A DNA stretch of 64,000 nt from Maratus speciosus. Its lineage: Eukaryota > Arthropoda > Arachnida > Araneae > Salticidae. The DNA lies in contig OZ010790.1 of assembly GCA_963932465.1 (NCBI GenBank), forward strand, positions 97,432,363-97,496,362, given 5' to 3'. The position numbers and the translations under genes are program-made. The notes beneath the pieces are model-generated. The model searched no databases. It was not told where the DNA came from and saw only the letters and a list, made by a program, of their open reading frames with translations. Positions 1 through 11,010 of this stretch are shown here, piece by piece. Positions within the stretch are counted from its first letter, which is position 1. The number at the start of each line of letters is the position of its first letter.

Positions 1-445
1 ATTTCTGGTCATTGCTTTGTTTACATTTTTTAAACAGTAATTTGAATTTTTGAATGTAATAATGCAATCAAAATTATAATGAATGCTTGCAAGCATTCAT
101 AATGTTACTTAGTTAAATTTGTAAAATATTAAAATAGTTAAGCAAAGTAACAAACTAAAATGGTAAAAAGTAAGATAATTTTAAAAATGATTAAATTATT
201 AAAAGTAAAGATCAAGTAAATAAATAATGCATAAAGAAATATGCATAATAAAGATGAGATACATTTTCCTTGAACTATTCAATGAAACTTGCCTCATAAC
301 GATACTCTACTAATTCATGTCAAAATCATAAAGTAAAAGAAGTTTTATTTCAGGTTTAGCCAGTCTTAATAACAAAAAAAGCTTGATTAACACATAATAT
401 ATTTGGCAAAAAGATTGTGATTACCAGTGATATCAGCAATATCTT

Positions 446-478
<33 letters not shown>

Positions 479-3285
479 AATAAATGTATATTTTCTTCAT
501 GAAAAATCGCAAGTTCAGTCATTTTATCAAGAATTAAATATTAAAATACATACAGAAGGATATAAAAGTAAAAAAATCTGTAATTTTGCCTCTACATCTG
601 AACTGAAAGTTTCATTGTTTACATTTGCTATGATGTGCAGATTTTAGGCATTTGCAGATTTGAGGGAGTTTACAGTACTTATTTAATTTTTATCACTTCA
701 TAAAAAGCAAAAATGATTAGCCATAGGCAAATATTAAAACTATTTTTTAAGAGTTATGCTTATGCTTCTTTATGTTTTACAAAATTGTACTAAATCTGAT
801 ATGTGTGTATCCTAAAACAAAAAATTCTTAAAAAATATATGAATGTAATAAAACTAAAAAAAAGCATCACATGAAAATTTTATTAGTCATTTTAACATAC
901 ATTTATAATAGATTACAACAAGCTTTTTTTTTTCGTAGTTTATTGCATTATAGGAATTCTTCAAAGAAACATATATATTTTACACTAAAAAGTGTTCATA
1001 ATAAAAATTAAACAATCCATTTTCATAGCATTAAACATTATACAAATAAATGATTATTGAAATGTATCAGAAAATATAATTTCAGGATCTGAATGCAATA
1101 TTGCTTTAAAAATGGAAATGAAATTGTGTATGGCACATTTTTTTTATATATAAAAATGCTAATGTAGAAGAAGAAAATATAATTTTACTATTAAAAAACT
1201 TCTTAAGTTGTTTTATACACAGATGAAAGTTTTGCCTACATTGTGTTTATGTACAAGTTAATTACATTTACTATATGTAACAAAAGCCAATATTTAGTAA
1301 TGCATTTCTCTACAAACATAAATACGAAAACTATATACATGTGTAATTACAGATTATACTTCACTAAGAAGAGCAATTTATTTAGAAAGAGATATATCTA
1401 AAATAATAATTTAAAAATTAAATGGAATTTTCTTAGATAAAGTATATTTTCAATAAAGGCACAAACAGAACAATTTGGTCAATCAGTAAAATATACTAAA
1501 TAATTTCTAAACAATTATAAATTAAAAATACACTTGCAAGATATAAATAAAATATGCACCGAAAGAAATACAGAAGTGAAAAATAAATCAGAAAATATCA
1601 CAATTTACAAAAGTATCACAACAAGCAAGTATAACATAGCTAAATCAAAAGGAAAAAAAAACCTAACAAATTTATTGATGAAGTTAGTGAAGATAACAGT
1701 GAAATTATTAATATTAGACTAGATTTAGTGAGATCTTTATAAATTCCTCTAAAATGCTTCACATCATTAGTAAAACAGACACATCAAAAAGATGTGTTTT
1801 CTAGTTGTTAATACTTTTTATTTATTAAAATGCATTCCTAAATTTAAAAGAATAAGTTCTAATGATTTGAGAATTTGGATTATCAAAACATAAACATGGG
1901 GACAAATAATCAATATATATGTACAAATTTAAATTATCTGAGCTGCCATTATCTAACTGCCTACATTATCTAAGCAAAATTGTTGTTCACAAATTACAAG
2001 ATACTTCTGATAAATAAATTACTAAACTTTATTATTATCTTCAAAACCATAAAAGTTACGAGAAAAAAATAATAAAAGCTGACTTAATGTTGGCTGATGA
2101 AATATCTGTGCATAAAAGGCTAACTATACTTTATTTGTAAATTAAAATCTAATTCCTTGTACCTAAAGAATTAAATAACAATTATTTTGCACTTGTTACA
2201 TGCTTGTAATAGCATGTAATAAATACAAATCCTAATAACATGCGTGCAGAATCAATAGAAATGAAATTTATAAGTTCTAAACATACTAAAATCATAATAT
2301 AATTCTGAAAATAAAATCATTATCACTGACCGGGTGATTTGACGATTAAGAAAAACTGTGATTGATTTAGAAATGGAACACATGTAAAGTATGAGGAATA
2401 AATCAATTGTTAGTAACACAATATAAGTTTATTTGAAAAGGTTAACTGGTGAATATTTTAAGATTAGCACATTAAATTTCCTAGAACTTTCAGGAATGTT
2501 CAATTTCCAATTCTTAAATATCCAGAGTAAATCACTATGAACATATATCATTACTTAAAACCAAGTATGAACTAAAAATGCACAAAATTTACAAAAAAGA
2601 AGATAAAATCCCTTTCAATATGTATTGCAAATAATTTAAAGATACTTAATTTATAAACATTTATTCTGGCATCTTTTATAAGAACAATAAAAATTTCTAC
2701 ATTTTTACTTTATTTATTTGTTCATTATATTTTTAGAGTTTTATATTTACAGAATACATTTTGTACTGCTATATAAGTGTAACTTTCAGTTCATTAAATA
2801 AAATTAATAAGTTAACTAATGAATAAAATGATATGAAACTGACCTATCAATGTCACAGGAAATTTCTTTGCGAGGGTAATGGAATAAACAAACTTATTTT
2901 GAATTTAGATCAACATTGTCAATTTTTTATCAATCTTATATTTACTTGATCTTCAAATTTAACTTGTATAGTGAAAAAGCAGAAATATCTTAATTTCTAA
3001 GGCACTGATTCTCAACCAAGGCTCAAAATATACAAAAGAGGGGAAGGGGAAAGGAATTAAGCACAATATAATATGGAAACACATATGTACGTGAAATAAT
3101 GTTTATTACAATAGTAACATGTATATTCTCCATAGATTTATTACAATGCTAATATAATTGTATTTCTAATAGCACAAACACACATTATACAACACCTTAT
3201 TTTTTATGGCAGCTTTGAGAGAGTTATAACTCACAAATTATGAAAAAAATATCATTATGTGTATTAATATGTTTAAAATGGTGTT
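1..3285. other. AT-rich non-coding stretch downstream of the host gene
   Basis: No coding region, RNA gene or terminal-repeat structure is visible. The stretch is A+T-rich and holds a run of about 24 T near 451-474. It lies 3' of the last coding exon of the minus-strand PRA1-family gene, so part of it could be 3' UTR. I could not pick out the real polyadenylation site, because AATAAA-like hexamers on the minus strand are frequent by chance in DNA this rich in A and T. Confidence 0.5.
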
Positions 3286-3299
3286 CTAGATTGTGTGGG

Positions 3300-3425
3300 A
3301 TAGGAAATAGTTGTTGAAATTTAATTTTTCAACTGGGTGAAAGTGGAGGTAATGGAACTCAAGACCTTTCTGGGCTTGAATTACCAATAGCCTACCACCT
3401 AAGCTACATGGCCAATACAATTCAC
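3300..3425 (-). repeat. tRNA-like relic (possible SINE head)
   Basis: Read on the minus strand, 3406-3391 gives TAGCTTAGGTGGTAGG, close to the RNA polymerase III A box. About 30 bases further, 3365-3354 gives GTCTTGAGTTCC, a degenerate B box. The spacing fits a tRNA body, but the arms no longer pair as a tRNA should. A tRNA-derived SINE fragment is more likely than a working tRNA. Confidence 0.5.
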
Positions 3426-3539
3426 TCAAACTTTTGGTTATGATATCTAGCCTACCATTCCCGATGTTATTGGAAAATACAAAAGGGTTTTTTTTTTCTG
3501 CATTAACTTCTTTAGCAAATCTGTAGCAGACCATCAACT

Positions 3540-4459
3540 TTTAGATCTTATACTGTCGTTTGTTGGCAGAAATGAACACGAATTTGAAACTATACATAAA
3601 ATCTGAAAGCTTAAGAGGTGGAGAGGTGTCACTCAAAGTAAAAGCTAGTCGGAAAAAACTTTCAAAACACTATTTTTATGACTTAAATTAAGAGTTTGTA
3701 TGAGGTCTTGGTGAGCAAAAGGATTAAAGAAAGAGGCATGGGTAAATTTATTTAATGGAAAGAGGAACATAAATACCAAACAGTTGAAAATCAATGTCTT
3801 AAAACATAAAATTTAGTATTCCCATTCAACAAAAAAAAGGCATTAAAGAAAGTTTAAATGACATTTAAGCCAGTTTTCTCTGTCCAGTCAAAGCTCAATA
3901 ATCTAAAACTTTGACATTTTACAGTACAATAAAGTTAAAAAAATAAAAAAATCTCTATTTTTTGTTGTGCATTATCCCTTTGCTAAGAACTTCCAGAAAA
4001 CAATTTAATCTTTTATAGTTGCTAGAGTTAAATGATTGCAAAGGGAAAAAGAAGATAATTGTTTTAAATAAGCTAAATATAGTCTAAAATTCAGCTGAAT
4101 TTTTCTAACTCTTGGGAAAAAAACTTAAAATTACATCAGTTTACAAGTCATAACTAATTACATGGAACTAAGTCACTATATAAATAATTAAAAAAACCCA
4201 ATATTTTCTACATTTGTACAGCTGTATTCTCACTCAAAACCAATTTAAAACATGGTAATTAACAAGCAAACAAAAAAATTCTCTGTAAAACGGAATTTAA
4301 AGGAATGGCTATAGGATGAGGAATAATCTGAAAATAAAACATCTGTAAGGCAAATACTTAGTAAATTGACGAATCTCAGTTTAATTAGTAATAGCTATAA
4401 CATTTCAAAATCTGTTGTTTCACATCATATCATTTTTTGAAAATTTCATGGCTGACATC
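3540..4459 (-). other. Probable 3' UTR of the PRA1-family gene
   Basis: This lies directly downstream, on the minus strand, of the TAA stop at 4462-4460. No other gene signal is visible here. The UTR length is unknown, because the cleavage site cannot be chosen by eye. Confidence 0.4.
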
Positions 4460-4599
4460 TTAAGAAATTGCAGCATGTTCCTGTCCGAGAGCTTCAAGAA
4501 ACAACCCCATAGGAGTTTTCTTGACACCAATTGCTTCGATTTTGTTGACCACCTTGTTGCGCAAATTTCTCAATCGCATTGAAGCATGGATGAAAATCA
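4460..4599 (-). CDS. ARL6IP5: PRA1-family protein (PRAF2/ARL6IP5-like), last coding exon
   Basis: PRA1-family proteins are small ER/Golgi membrane proteins with two hydrophobic hairpins that bind prenylated Rab GTPases and affect vesicle traffic and transporter localisation. Read on the minus strand, this exon encodes the cytosolic C-terminus: a [12 protein letters not shown] block, then KIEAIG and [15 protein letters not shown], ending at TAA (4462-4460). The HASLRLRN and TPMG..LEALGQE blocks are hallmarks of the PRAF2/ARL6IP5 branch. The acceptor is clear: a TACTAAT branch-like site, a pyrimidine stretch and TTGCAG directly before position 4599. The exon starts in phase 2 (TG, then ATT TTC ATC CAT), which matches the single trailing T of both candidate upstream exons. 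At 45 residues plus stop it has the usual length for this exon. The end most resembles PRAF2, but invertebrates usually carry one JWA-type gene, so the exact ortholog is open. Confidence 0.85.
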
Positions 4600-4639
4600 C
4601 TGCAAGTGGAAAGGTATTAGTAAATTAAATGATAATTAT

Positions 4640-5523
4640 AAAATTTTGATTAACAATTTTAAAATCTTTACTATACGATCAAGAACTTTTTATTTTCATT
4701 CCTTCTAAATAAATGTAAAGATAAAATCTATGTCATTAGATAACTATGTGAAACTGGTTGAATACAGATTATGCAGGCATTATCAATGGAAGTTGTCCTA
4801 GTTCAAATCCAATTATACTATTATAGATGGCAAGAGAAAAGAGGAAAACTTAGTTAAATGGCCATACAAATACGGAAAAACAACATTTTTCAAATGAATT
4901 CTTTTCAGATAAAGGCACATGCAAGTATTACAAGAGCACAAACACTACAGTCCTGTTTCTGATATTGTAGTAGTTGCATGTCTGAAAAAGGAAGGATTCA
5001 TTCTCTCAAAACAGTATTGTTTTTCATACACCTTCATGCTATATTTAAGATATTTACATCTTACAATTGTGATCTGTAATTGCATTTGTTGCATTTATTT
5101 TAGATGATTATAAAAACTTGTAAGCTTTTTTTATGTCTTCCAAGTTTACAAAAAAATAGTACAAATTATACTTAGTAATGGTTTTCAGTGCATTATAATT
5201 GTTAATAACCATAATAACTGCTAGTCTAATGACAAATTATTCTCATCAAGTAATAAGCATCATACCCAGTCTCCATATAGGGAAAATTTAAAAATTGCTT
5301 ATTTAAAAGATTAATCTTTTATATTTAAATTGATAGACCAATTTGTAAATTCCCTGACTTTTCAGGTTTTCCAGATAACTTAGCAACTCATTATCTTGAA
5401 ACCCATACTAATTAACGTATAAAAAAATTGCAATTACTTTTAATTCATTTATATTATTCATTTATATCATTTATTATTTATTTATCTGTACTATAATTCA
5501 TTTATGGTACAGATAAGTATTTC
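4640..5523. other. Intronic sequence, nothing recognised
   Basis: AT-rich sequence between the last exon and the piggyBac insertion. Short reading frames occur but show no family resemblance or splice context. Confidence 0.5.
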
Positions 5524-5535
5524 TTAACCGTTTAA

Positions 5536-5560
5536 ACGCCAATGTTCCAAAATTGGAACA
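5536..5560 (+). repeat. piggyBac subterminal palindromic motif, copy 1
   Basis: ACGCC followed by AATGTTCCA, a 4-base centre, then TGGAACA. It overlaps the inner part of the left terminal repeat. Probably a transposase-binding site, inferred from position and repetition. Confidence 0.8.
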
Positions 5561-5886
5561 GAAGTTTTAACTAAATGTTACAAATGTAAATAATTTTCGA
5601 ATTATTACGGGTTGTTTGTATTATGATAAGAATGATTATGAAATATTTTTTTTTATTAAATATTAAAAATTAAATTTTATTTTTGTTATTTTTTATGATT
5701 TTTAGAAATTTCTTATTTTTGAGGTATTTTTCACTATTTCAAATAACATTCCCCAACACATATATTATGCAAAAAAATTAAAATTATATTTTATAGTCAT
5801 AAGAAGAGAACTACTACTTGTAAAAAATTGCTAGTAAAAACTTTCTAAAATAAAATATAAATGTTTGACGCAGTTTGAAAAACTCA

Positions 5887-5911
5887 TGTTCCGATTTTGG
5901 AACATTGGCGC
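5887..5911 (-). repeat. piggyBac subterminal palindromic motif, copy 2 (inverted)
   Basis: Reads TGTTCCGATTTTGGAACA followed by TTGGCGC, the reverse complement of the motif at 5536-5560 with small changes. It lies about 360 bp inside the left end. Confidence 0.8.
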
Positions 5912-6293
5912 TTTAGCGATACAGTTTTCAAAATGAGTAATCACATAAATAAGAAATTCAAATCTCATTATATAATCCGTTGACTGATTCAATGTTGGTA
6001 TCATCAAGGTCAAACAGCAGACCGTGTCAAAGCATTTAACCGGAAGAGTTTATTTTATTAGGTAAGTAAAGTGTAAATTGAAGGGAGGGGCGCAAATAGA
6101 AAGAGGGAAAAAAGCTTTTTCTTTTTCTTTATTTGAATGGAACGTTCGTGTTTTGTTGAGTCGCAGTTGGAATAATTTGTAGCATTATTAGAAGCTAAAG
6201 TAGAATAGATTTCTTTAGTAGAATACATATTATATTCAGCAGAATGTTTTTTTAGTAGAACATATGTTTTTTTTTCGATTTTGATTATAAAAC

Positions 6294-8042
6294 ATGTCGA
6301 AAAAATTTTTAACTGTAGAAGAAGCAGTAGCGTATTTAGAAACTCTTTCGGATTCAGATTTATCGGATGTTGATATATGTCAGTTACCTCCAGATGAACC
6401 AGGCGATATAACAGACGAAGAGGATATTGTGGAGAATGACTTTGAGCCCGTTATACCAGCTGACGTGACTGGAATGATAGGCGTAATTTGCAAAAACGAT
6501 AATACTAGTTGCCGAGAAAACGTGATACTCAATGCAGAAGCCGGTCCATCGAATATAAAAATTGAACTTCCGGGAAGGAAACGTAAGTTGGAATCTGCAG
6601 ATATTGTCCCGACTTCTGAAAAAGCACAGAAAGTAAAGAAACCTCCTAAAAAGAAAATTGCATGGAAGAGAAAATGTGATTTTAAAAAACCTATTATATC
6701 AAACAGAATCGAAACAATTTTGCAGACGTTTCCTAACTTAGTAAATCTGTCGCCTGTCGACCTATTTTTTAAAATTTTGCCTCATGACTATATTGAACTC
6801 CTCGCTAAAATGACAAAATTGTACGCTTTACAAAAAGGAGAAGATATTGAAGTAGTATATGAAGATATTTTGCAGTTTTTTGGTCTACTTCTTCTAAGTG
6901 GATACCATTCTGTTCCTACTGAAGATATGTATTGGAGCACAGCTGAAGATACGTCCGTTCCTATTGCTCCAACTGTTATGACCCGCAATCGCTTTAGAAA
7001 GATGAAGAAGTATTTTCACTTGATGGACAATAATCAATTGAAAGCAAACGATAAACTTGGTAAAATAGCACCGATATATAAAGAGTTATCCAAAAATCTG
7101 CAACAGTTTGGAATCTGGCACGAGAAGTTGAGCATTGATGAATCAATGGTCCCGTACTATGGCCGGCATACATGCAAAATGTTTATCAGAGGAAAACCTA
7201 TTAGGTTTGGATTTAAAATATGGATGATGTGTTCATCAAATGGATATCCATACGCTATGGAGATATACAGTGGAAGAAAAGGATCCTCGTCCGTTGGACA
7301 GTTAGGCTCGAGAGTTGTGAACGAATTATTATCTAACTTGCAAGAAAATTCAAAGCATGAAATATATTTTGATAACTTTTTTACTTCCTACGATTTAATT
7401 TCGGATCTTGCAGCACGTGGAATACGAGCGACAGGCACAATTCATGAAAATCGCACTGCCCTTTGTCCATTGAAATCTAAAAAAGATCTCGCTAAAGAAG
7501 ACAGGGGAAATTATGATTTTCGTTCCGATGGAGCGGTATATATCTGCAGTTACAACGATAATGCGGTGGTCTCAGTAGCATCGAACTGCTACACACATGA
7601 ACCCGTTGGAACAGTAAAGAGATATTCAAATGCAAACAAATGCAAAATTGATGTTACTCAACCTCATATTATCAAGAAATACAACGAAGGCATGGGAGGC
7701 GTTGATGTTTTAGATAAACTTTTAGGCAGTTATAGGCCAAAAATGAGGAGCAAGAAATGGTGGTGGAATCTGTTCATAAATGCTTTAAATATGGCAGTGA
7801 TTTCAAGTTGGATTATACACTCTGAGGTGAATGACATCAAAATATCGCACTTGGAATTTCGTAGACAAATTGCAACTTTTCTTCTACGGAGAAAAGAGCG
7901 TCTGGTCATTCATCATGGACCCCGTTGTCATGTGAAAAAGGAAGTAAGAATATCTGATGGACATTATATTGTACCTACATCTCAAGGGCGTTGCGTAGTT
8001 TGTAAAAAAAAACACAACAAAGAAATGTTTTCAGTGCGATAA
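6294..8042 (+). CDS. piggyBac transposase, C-terminus shifted
   Basis: Cut-and-paste transposase of the DDE_Tnp_1_7 (PiggyBac) family, about the usual length at 582 residues. An acidic N-terminal region (residues about 17-50) is followed by a basic patch (about 93-130). The catalytic aspartates are visible: D282 in SIDESM, D360 in IYFDNFF and D471 in GMGGVDVLD. The SYRPKMRSKKWWW block after the last aspartate is typical. The protein should end in a cysteine-rich zinc-binding domain. The first pair, CVVC, is present near residues 568-571, but the frame then leaves the domain and stops at 8040-8042. The missing part (CFQC, IHQSC, a final YHGH and a stop) is readable in the next frame at about 8025-8085. 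The switch lies in an A9 tract at 8004-8012, so one extra A explains it. No introns. Confidence 0.93.
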   Translation: MSKKFLTVEEAVAYLETLSDSDLSDVDICQLPPDEPGDITDEEDIVENDFEPVIPADVTGMIGVICKNDNTSCRENVILNAEAGPSNIKIELPGRKRKLESADIVPTSEKAQKVKKPPKKKIAWKRKCDFKKPIISNRIETILQTFPNLVNLSPVDLFFKILPHDYIELLAKMTKLYALQKGEDIEVVYEDILQFFGLLLLSGYHSVPTEDMYWSTAEDTSVPIAPTVMTRNRFRKMKKYFHLMDNNQLKANDKLGKIAPIYKELSKNLQQFGIWHEKLSIDESMVPYYGRHTCKMFIRGKPIRFGFKIWMMCSSNGYPYAMEIYSGRKGSSSVGQLGSRVVNELLSNLQENSKHEIYFDNFFTSYDLISDLAARGIRATGTIHENRTALCPLKSKKDLAKEDRGNYDFRSDGAVYICSYNDNAVVSVASNCYTHEPVGTVKRYSNANKCKIDVTQPHIIKKYNEGMGGVDVLDKLLGSYRPKMRSKKWWWNLFINALNMAVISSWIIHSEVNDIKISHLEFRRQIATFLLRRKERLVIHHGPRCHVKKEVRISDGHYIVPTSQGRCVVCKKKHNKEMFSVR

Positions 8043-8283
8043 ACGCATTCATCAAAGTTGTTTCCTAGCATATCATGGGCACTAGAAATGAACATAATTC
8101 AAGAATTTTGTTTAGATTTTCCAAAATCAGGTATTTTATTATATTTTAATATTAATTAATTGTGTAATAATGTATATTAATTGTGTATTAATACATATAT
8201 ATACTCAGTAAATACCACAAAATATTATCTGTATTGAATATTTTCTTCTGTTGAAAATTTTGTATAAAAATGTAACCCACGAA

Positions 8284-8308
8284 ACGCCAATGTTCCAATA
8301 ATGGAACA
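8284..8308 (+). repeat. piggyBac subterminal palindromic motif, copy 3
   Basis: ACGCC, AATGTTCCA, ATAA, TGGAACAT: the same motif as at 5536, in direct orientation, about 130 bp inside the right end. Confidence 0.8.
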
Positions 8309-8444
8309 TAGCAAAAAAATAGGAAAACTTTTTTTTTTCCAAAATTTTATTATTGTATTAGATAGAGGTGCTCTAAAGAAGCACAATTCCAAAATTTTAT
8401 AATAATAGGAAGATCCGTTCATAGTACGGCGTTTAAACGGTTAA

Positions 8445-9128
8445 ATTAGAAGAACAAACGAAGCAATTAATAATGAACAAATTTCATTTTCACCCTCTCT
8501 TGTTAAAAACGTGTTTCTTATATAGAAACAGTTATAAAATTAATACAGTATAACTTCTTTAATCTGTACACCTATAACATGGAAACATCCACAATTTGAA
8601 CATTTCAGAAAGTTTTATTCTTTTCTGTTTTTATTTTCAATAAAAGATCATAGATGGCACCGCTAAACATACAAGAATGTATTTTTAGAGCTGTACACAT
8701 ATAACATTAGCAATGTTTTAGACCCCTTCCCTCCTTACTATATCACACACCACCATCCCTACCCATACTAATGTAATATATATGGCACAATAATCATGGA
8801 AGACGGTAGTATTCCGAGTGACGCAGCCTTAAGCCTAAAATCATTTCGTAGAATTCGTAGATGGCGGAACTCATATATACTGCTAACTCAACTTCAAAGA
8901 AAACGTGAAAAGCCGCCTTTTAATAACTCAGCAGATATAGGTCTTATTGTTCTGATTTTTTTAGAACAGTCTTATATCTGCAGTCTAATCGTATTCTGAA
9001 ATTTTTAAATTTCTATGTGCAGTATATTTTGAGATCTAAATAGCCATTTTTAAAGCGAACGCAGTGGAAGAAGTTCCTGATGTCAAAATCTGGAAAATGG
9101 CCCAGGCGATTTTCTTTAAATTGATATA
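8445..9128. other. Intronic sequence, nothing recognised
   Basis: Sequence between the piggyBac element and the next MITE. A 67-codon frame at 8796-8999 shows no recognisable domain and is not supported as a gene. Confidence 0.45.
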
Positions 9129-9130
9129 TA

Positions 9131-10131
9131 CCATAATTTCCGGCCTATAATCCGCATCGGCGTATAATCTGCAGCCGCAATTTTTAGCCCTTATAAAAAA
9201 AAAAATTCAGCAGATAATCCGCATCGGCATATAATCCACGGATTATATGCCGAACTATATGAGAAATACTCATAGTTTTCAACATTCCAAAGTACTACTA
9301 ATAAACCACCTCCCTATTTATTTAGTTGCTCTATTTAAATGATAATTTTAATAAAATAACTCACTGAAAAATTATAATAATAAAATAATTACAAGTTAAA
9401 AAATACAAATAATTTTTTTCATTGAATCTTATATCTAAAACATTGAATGTCTTGTGAATACAGATAATTCTGTAATAATTGCTGTATTTAAATCATCTTC
9501 CGCTTTTTAAACAACGTTCTGTTTAAATTCTGCAGTGTTAAATAACAGGATTTCTCTTAGACTTTATTATAACTTTAAACGTGATATACCATCAAATACG
9601 TTTCGGTTTTTAATATAAATTACAAGGACATAATTGTATTTTATGATCCAATCCGTAGAGGGCAGCAGTAAAATTCTGAAACTACGATACGATAATGATT
9701 CATTCGATTAATGTGTGATGGATTCCCATTGGTTGCATCAATCATCGTAATCTGTAAAATTGTCGTAATTTTGGGAGGAGCTATTTCATAAATGAGTGAG
9801 ATTGCAATTTTTGAAAGGGATGAGTTGAGAAATGTTTTGTTCTTCATAGAAACATGGTGCCAAATAGCTAAAAACAAAATAAAATCATAATCGGAAGCCA
9901 CTCCCACTAGCACGGGCATGCCATATGTGAACCAATCACAAGCAACTCCACGAACGGGCGATAGCAGACAATCATTTGATAACTATTTACATTTTTATTT
10001 TATGACTGCCGGTAGAAACTGGATGTCTGCCCTGAATTTCTGCTTAAAAAAAATTTCGGCAGATAATCCGCACTTAAAAATTTTGAGGTTTTTTAACAGA
10101 TAATCCACAGATTAAAGGCTGGAAATTACGG
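9131..10131. mobile_element. Non-autonomous TA-flanked transposon (Tigger/Tc1-like MITE)
   Basis: The inverted ends read CCATAATTTCCGGCC at 9131 and, in reverse complement, CCGTAATTTCCAGCC ending at 10131. Both are flanked by TA (9129-9130 and 10132-10133). Further in, both ends carry repeated ATAATCCGC or AGATAATCC motifs. At about 1.0 kb with no transposase frame it is a deletion derivative. The superfamily is inferred from the TA duplication and the style of the termini. Confidence 0.8.
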
Positions 10132-10440
10132 TAATAGGAATCTGTTTTATGTGAAGGGAATAAGATAATACTTGTTTCTGGGAAAACTCTAATTTTCTTT
10201 TTAATTCACATTTTTTTTCCTCCAAAAATGATCTTATTAAAATTAATATATAATATGAATCTATTTTAGATGAACCGAATAAGACCATGTGTGTTTCCAG
10301 GAAGACTCTTATTCGTTTTATAATAAGCATGAAAAATCGGACTATATTTTTCCACCATTTATGGGAATTTCACCGAAGTTGCGTCTACTGTATTCATGCG
10401 CTTAATTTCTTCTGATCAACGTTTAGTGGAAAGTTTACAA

Positions 10441-10515
10441 ACCTTCCGTAGCTCAGTCGGTTAAGTGCGGGCCTTGCAATACATATGTCGCGAAGTCTGT
10501 CCTCTTTGAAGCAGT
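10441..10515 (+). repeat. tRNA-Ala-like relic
   Basis: A perfect A-box-like TAGCTCAGTCGG lies at 10449-10460, followed by GGTTAAG and a CTTGCAA anticodon-like loop that would give anticodon TGC. The second half (10490-10515) lacks a proper B box, and the acceptor and anticodon stems do not pair. A T-rich tail follows. Likely a SINE head or tRNA pseudogene. Confidence 0.55.
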
Positions 10516-10749
10516 AAGCATTTTTTTTTTTTTTCTTTTTTTATCAAGGTAAATTTGATTTCATGTTTCTATAAAAATGTATTTATTTATTTTGATTTTT
10601 TTCTTTACGAGTTGCATCTGTTGGTGGTAAAAGAAAATGCAAATTAGTAAATGACTTTTTGTTTTTTTTATCTCACATGTAAAAATGTATGTGTATCTTA
10701 AGTAAGCATATATATATGTTGTAAATGCAATATATTGCACCTCAGTGCA

Positions 10750-11008
10750 TTATTTATAAGAAATATTTTAAATGAGTTGCATTAATTGCATTACTTTTAT
10801 AAAAATCATTCATTTGATTTTGTAAGATTTTCAATGCTGAAGTTTAAATCTAGAATTTTATTAACAAAAAATAATAAAATATAGAACCTAGATTAAAATT
10901 ATTACTAGTGTTTTAAATGAATTGCATTACTTTTATAAAAATCATTTCATACTTCAGTAAGATTTATAAAGCTGAAAACTAATCGAGGGATAATGGAGTA
11001 TAAAAAAT
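10750..11008 (+). repeat. Two-copy direct repeat of about 135-140 bp
   Basis: A segment beginning with TTTTAAATGAGTTGCATTA near 10768 recurs with changes near 10911. Both copies contain CATTACTTTTATAAAAATCATT and end in AAGATTTN(A/C)A.GCTGAA. The repeat stops just before the Tigger insertion. Confidence 0.6.
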
Positions 11009-11010
11009 TA

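Larger units (their letters stand above)
5528..8440 (+). mobile_element. piggyBac-type DNA transposon, near full length
   Basis: The element is bounded by TTAA on both sides (5524-5527 and 8441-8444), the obligatory piggyBac target. It has perfect 13-bp terminal inverted repeats, CCGTTTAAACGCC at 5528-5540 and the complement at 8428-8440. Length is 2913 bp. It carries a single 582-codon transposase and three copies of a subterminal palindromic motif. Perfect termini and a nearly intact gene point to a recent insertion. Confidence 0.96.

Noticed and set aside
6788..6988. Minus-strand frame inside the piggyBac gene
   Set aside because: Antisense shadow of the transposase, with no family resemblance.
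10441..10515. Functional tRNA-Ala gene
   Set aside because: The A box is good, but the B box and stems do not hold up, so I list it only as a relic.
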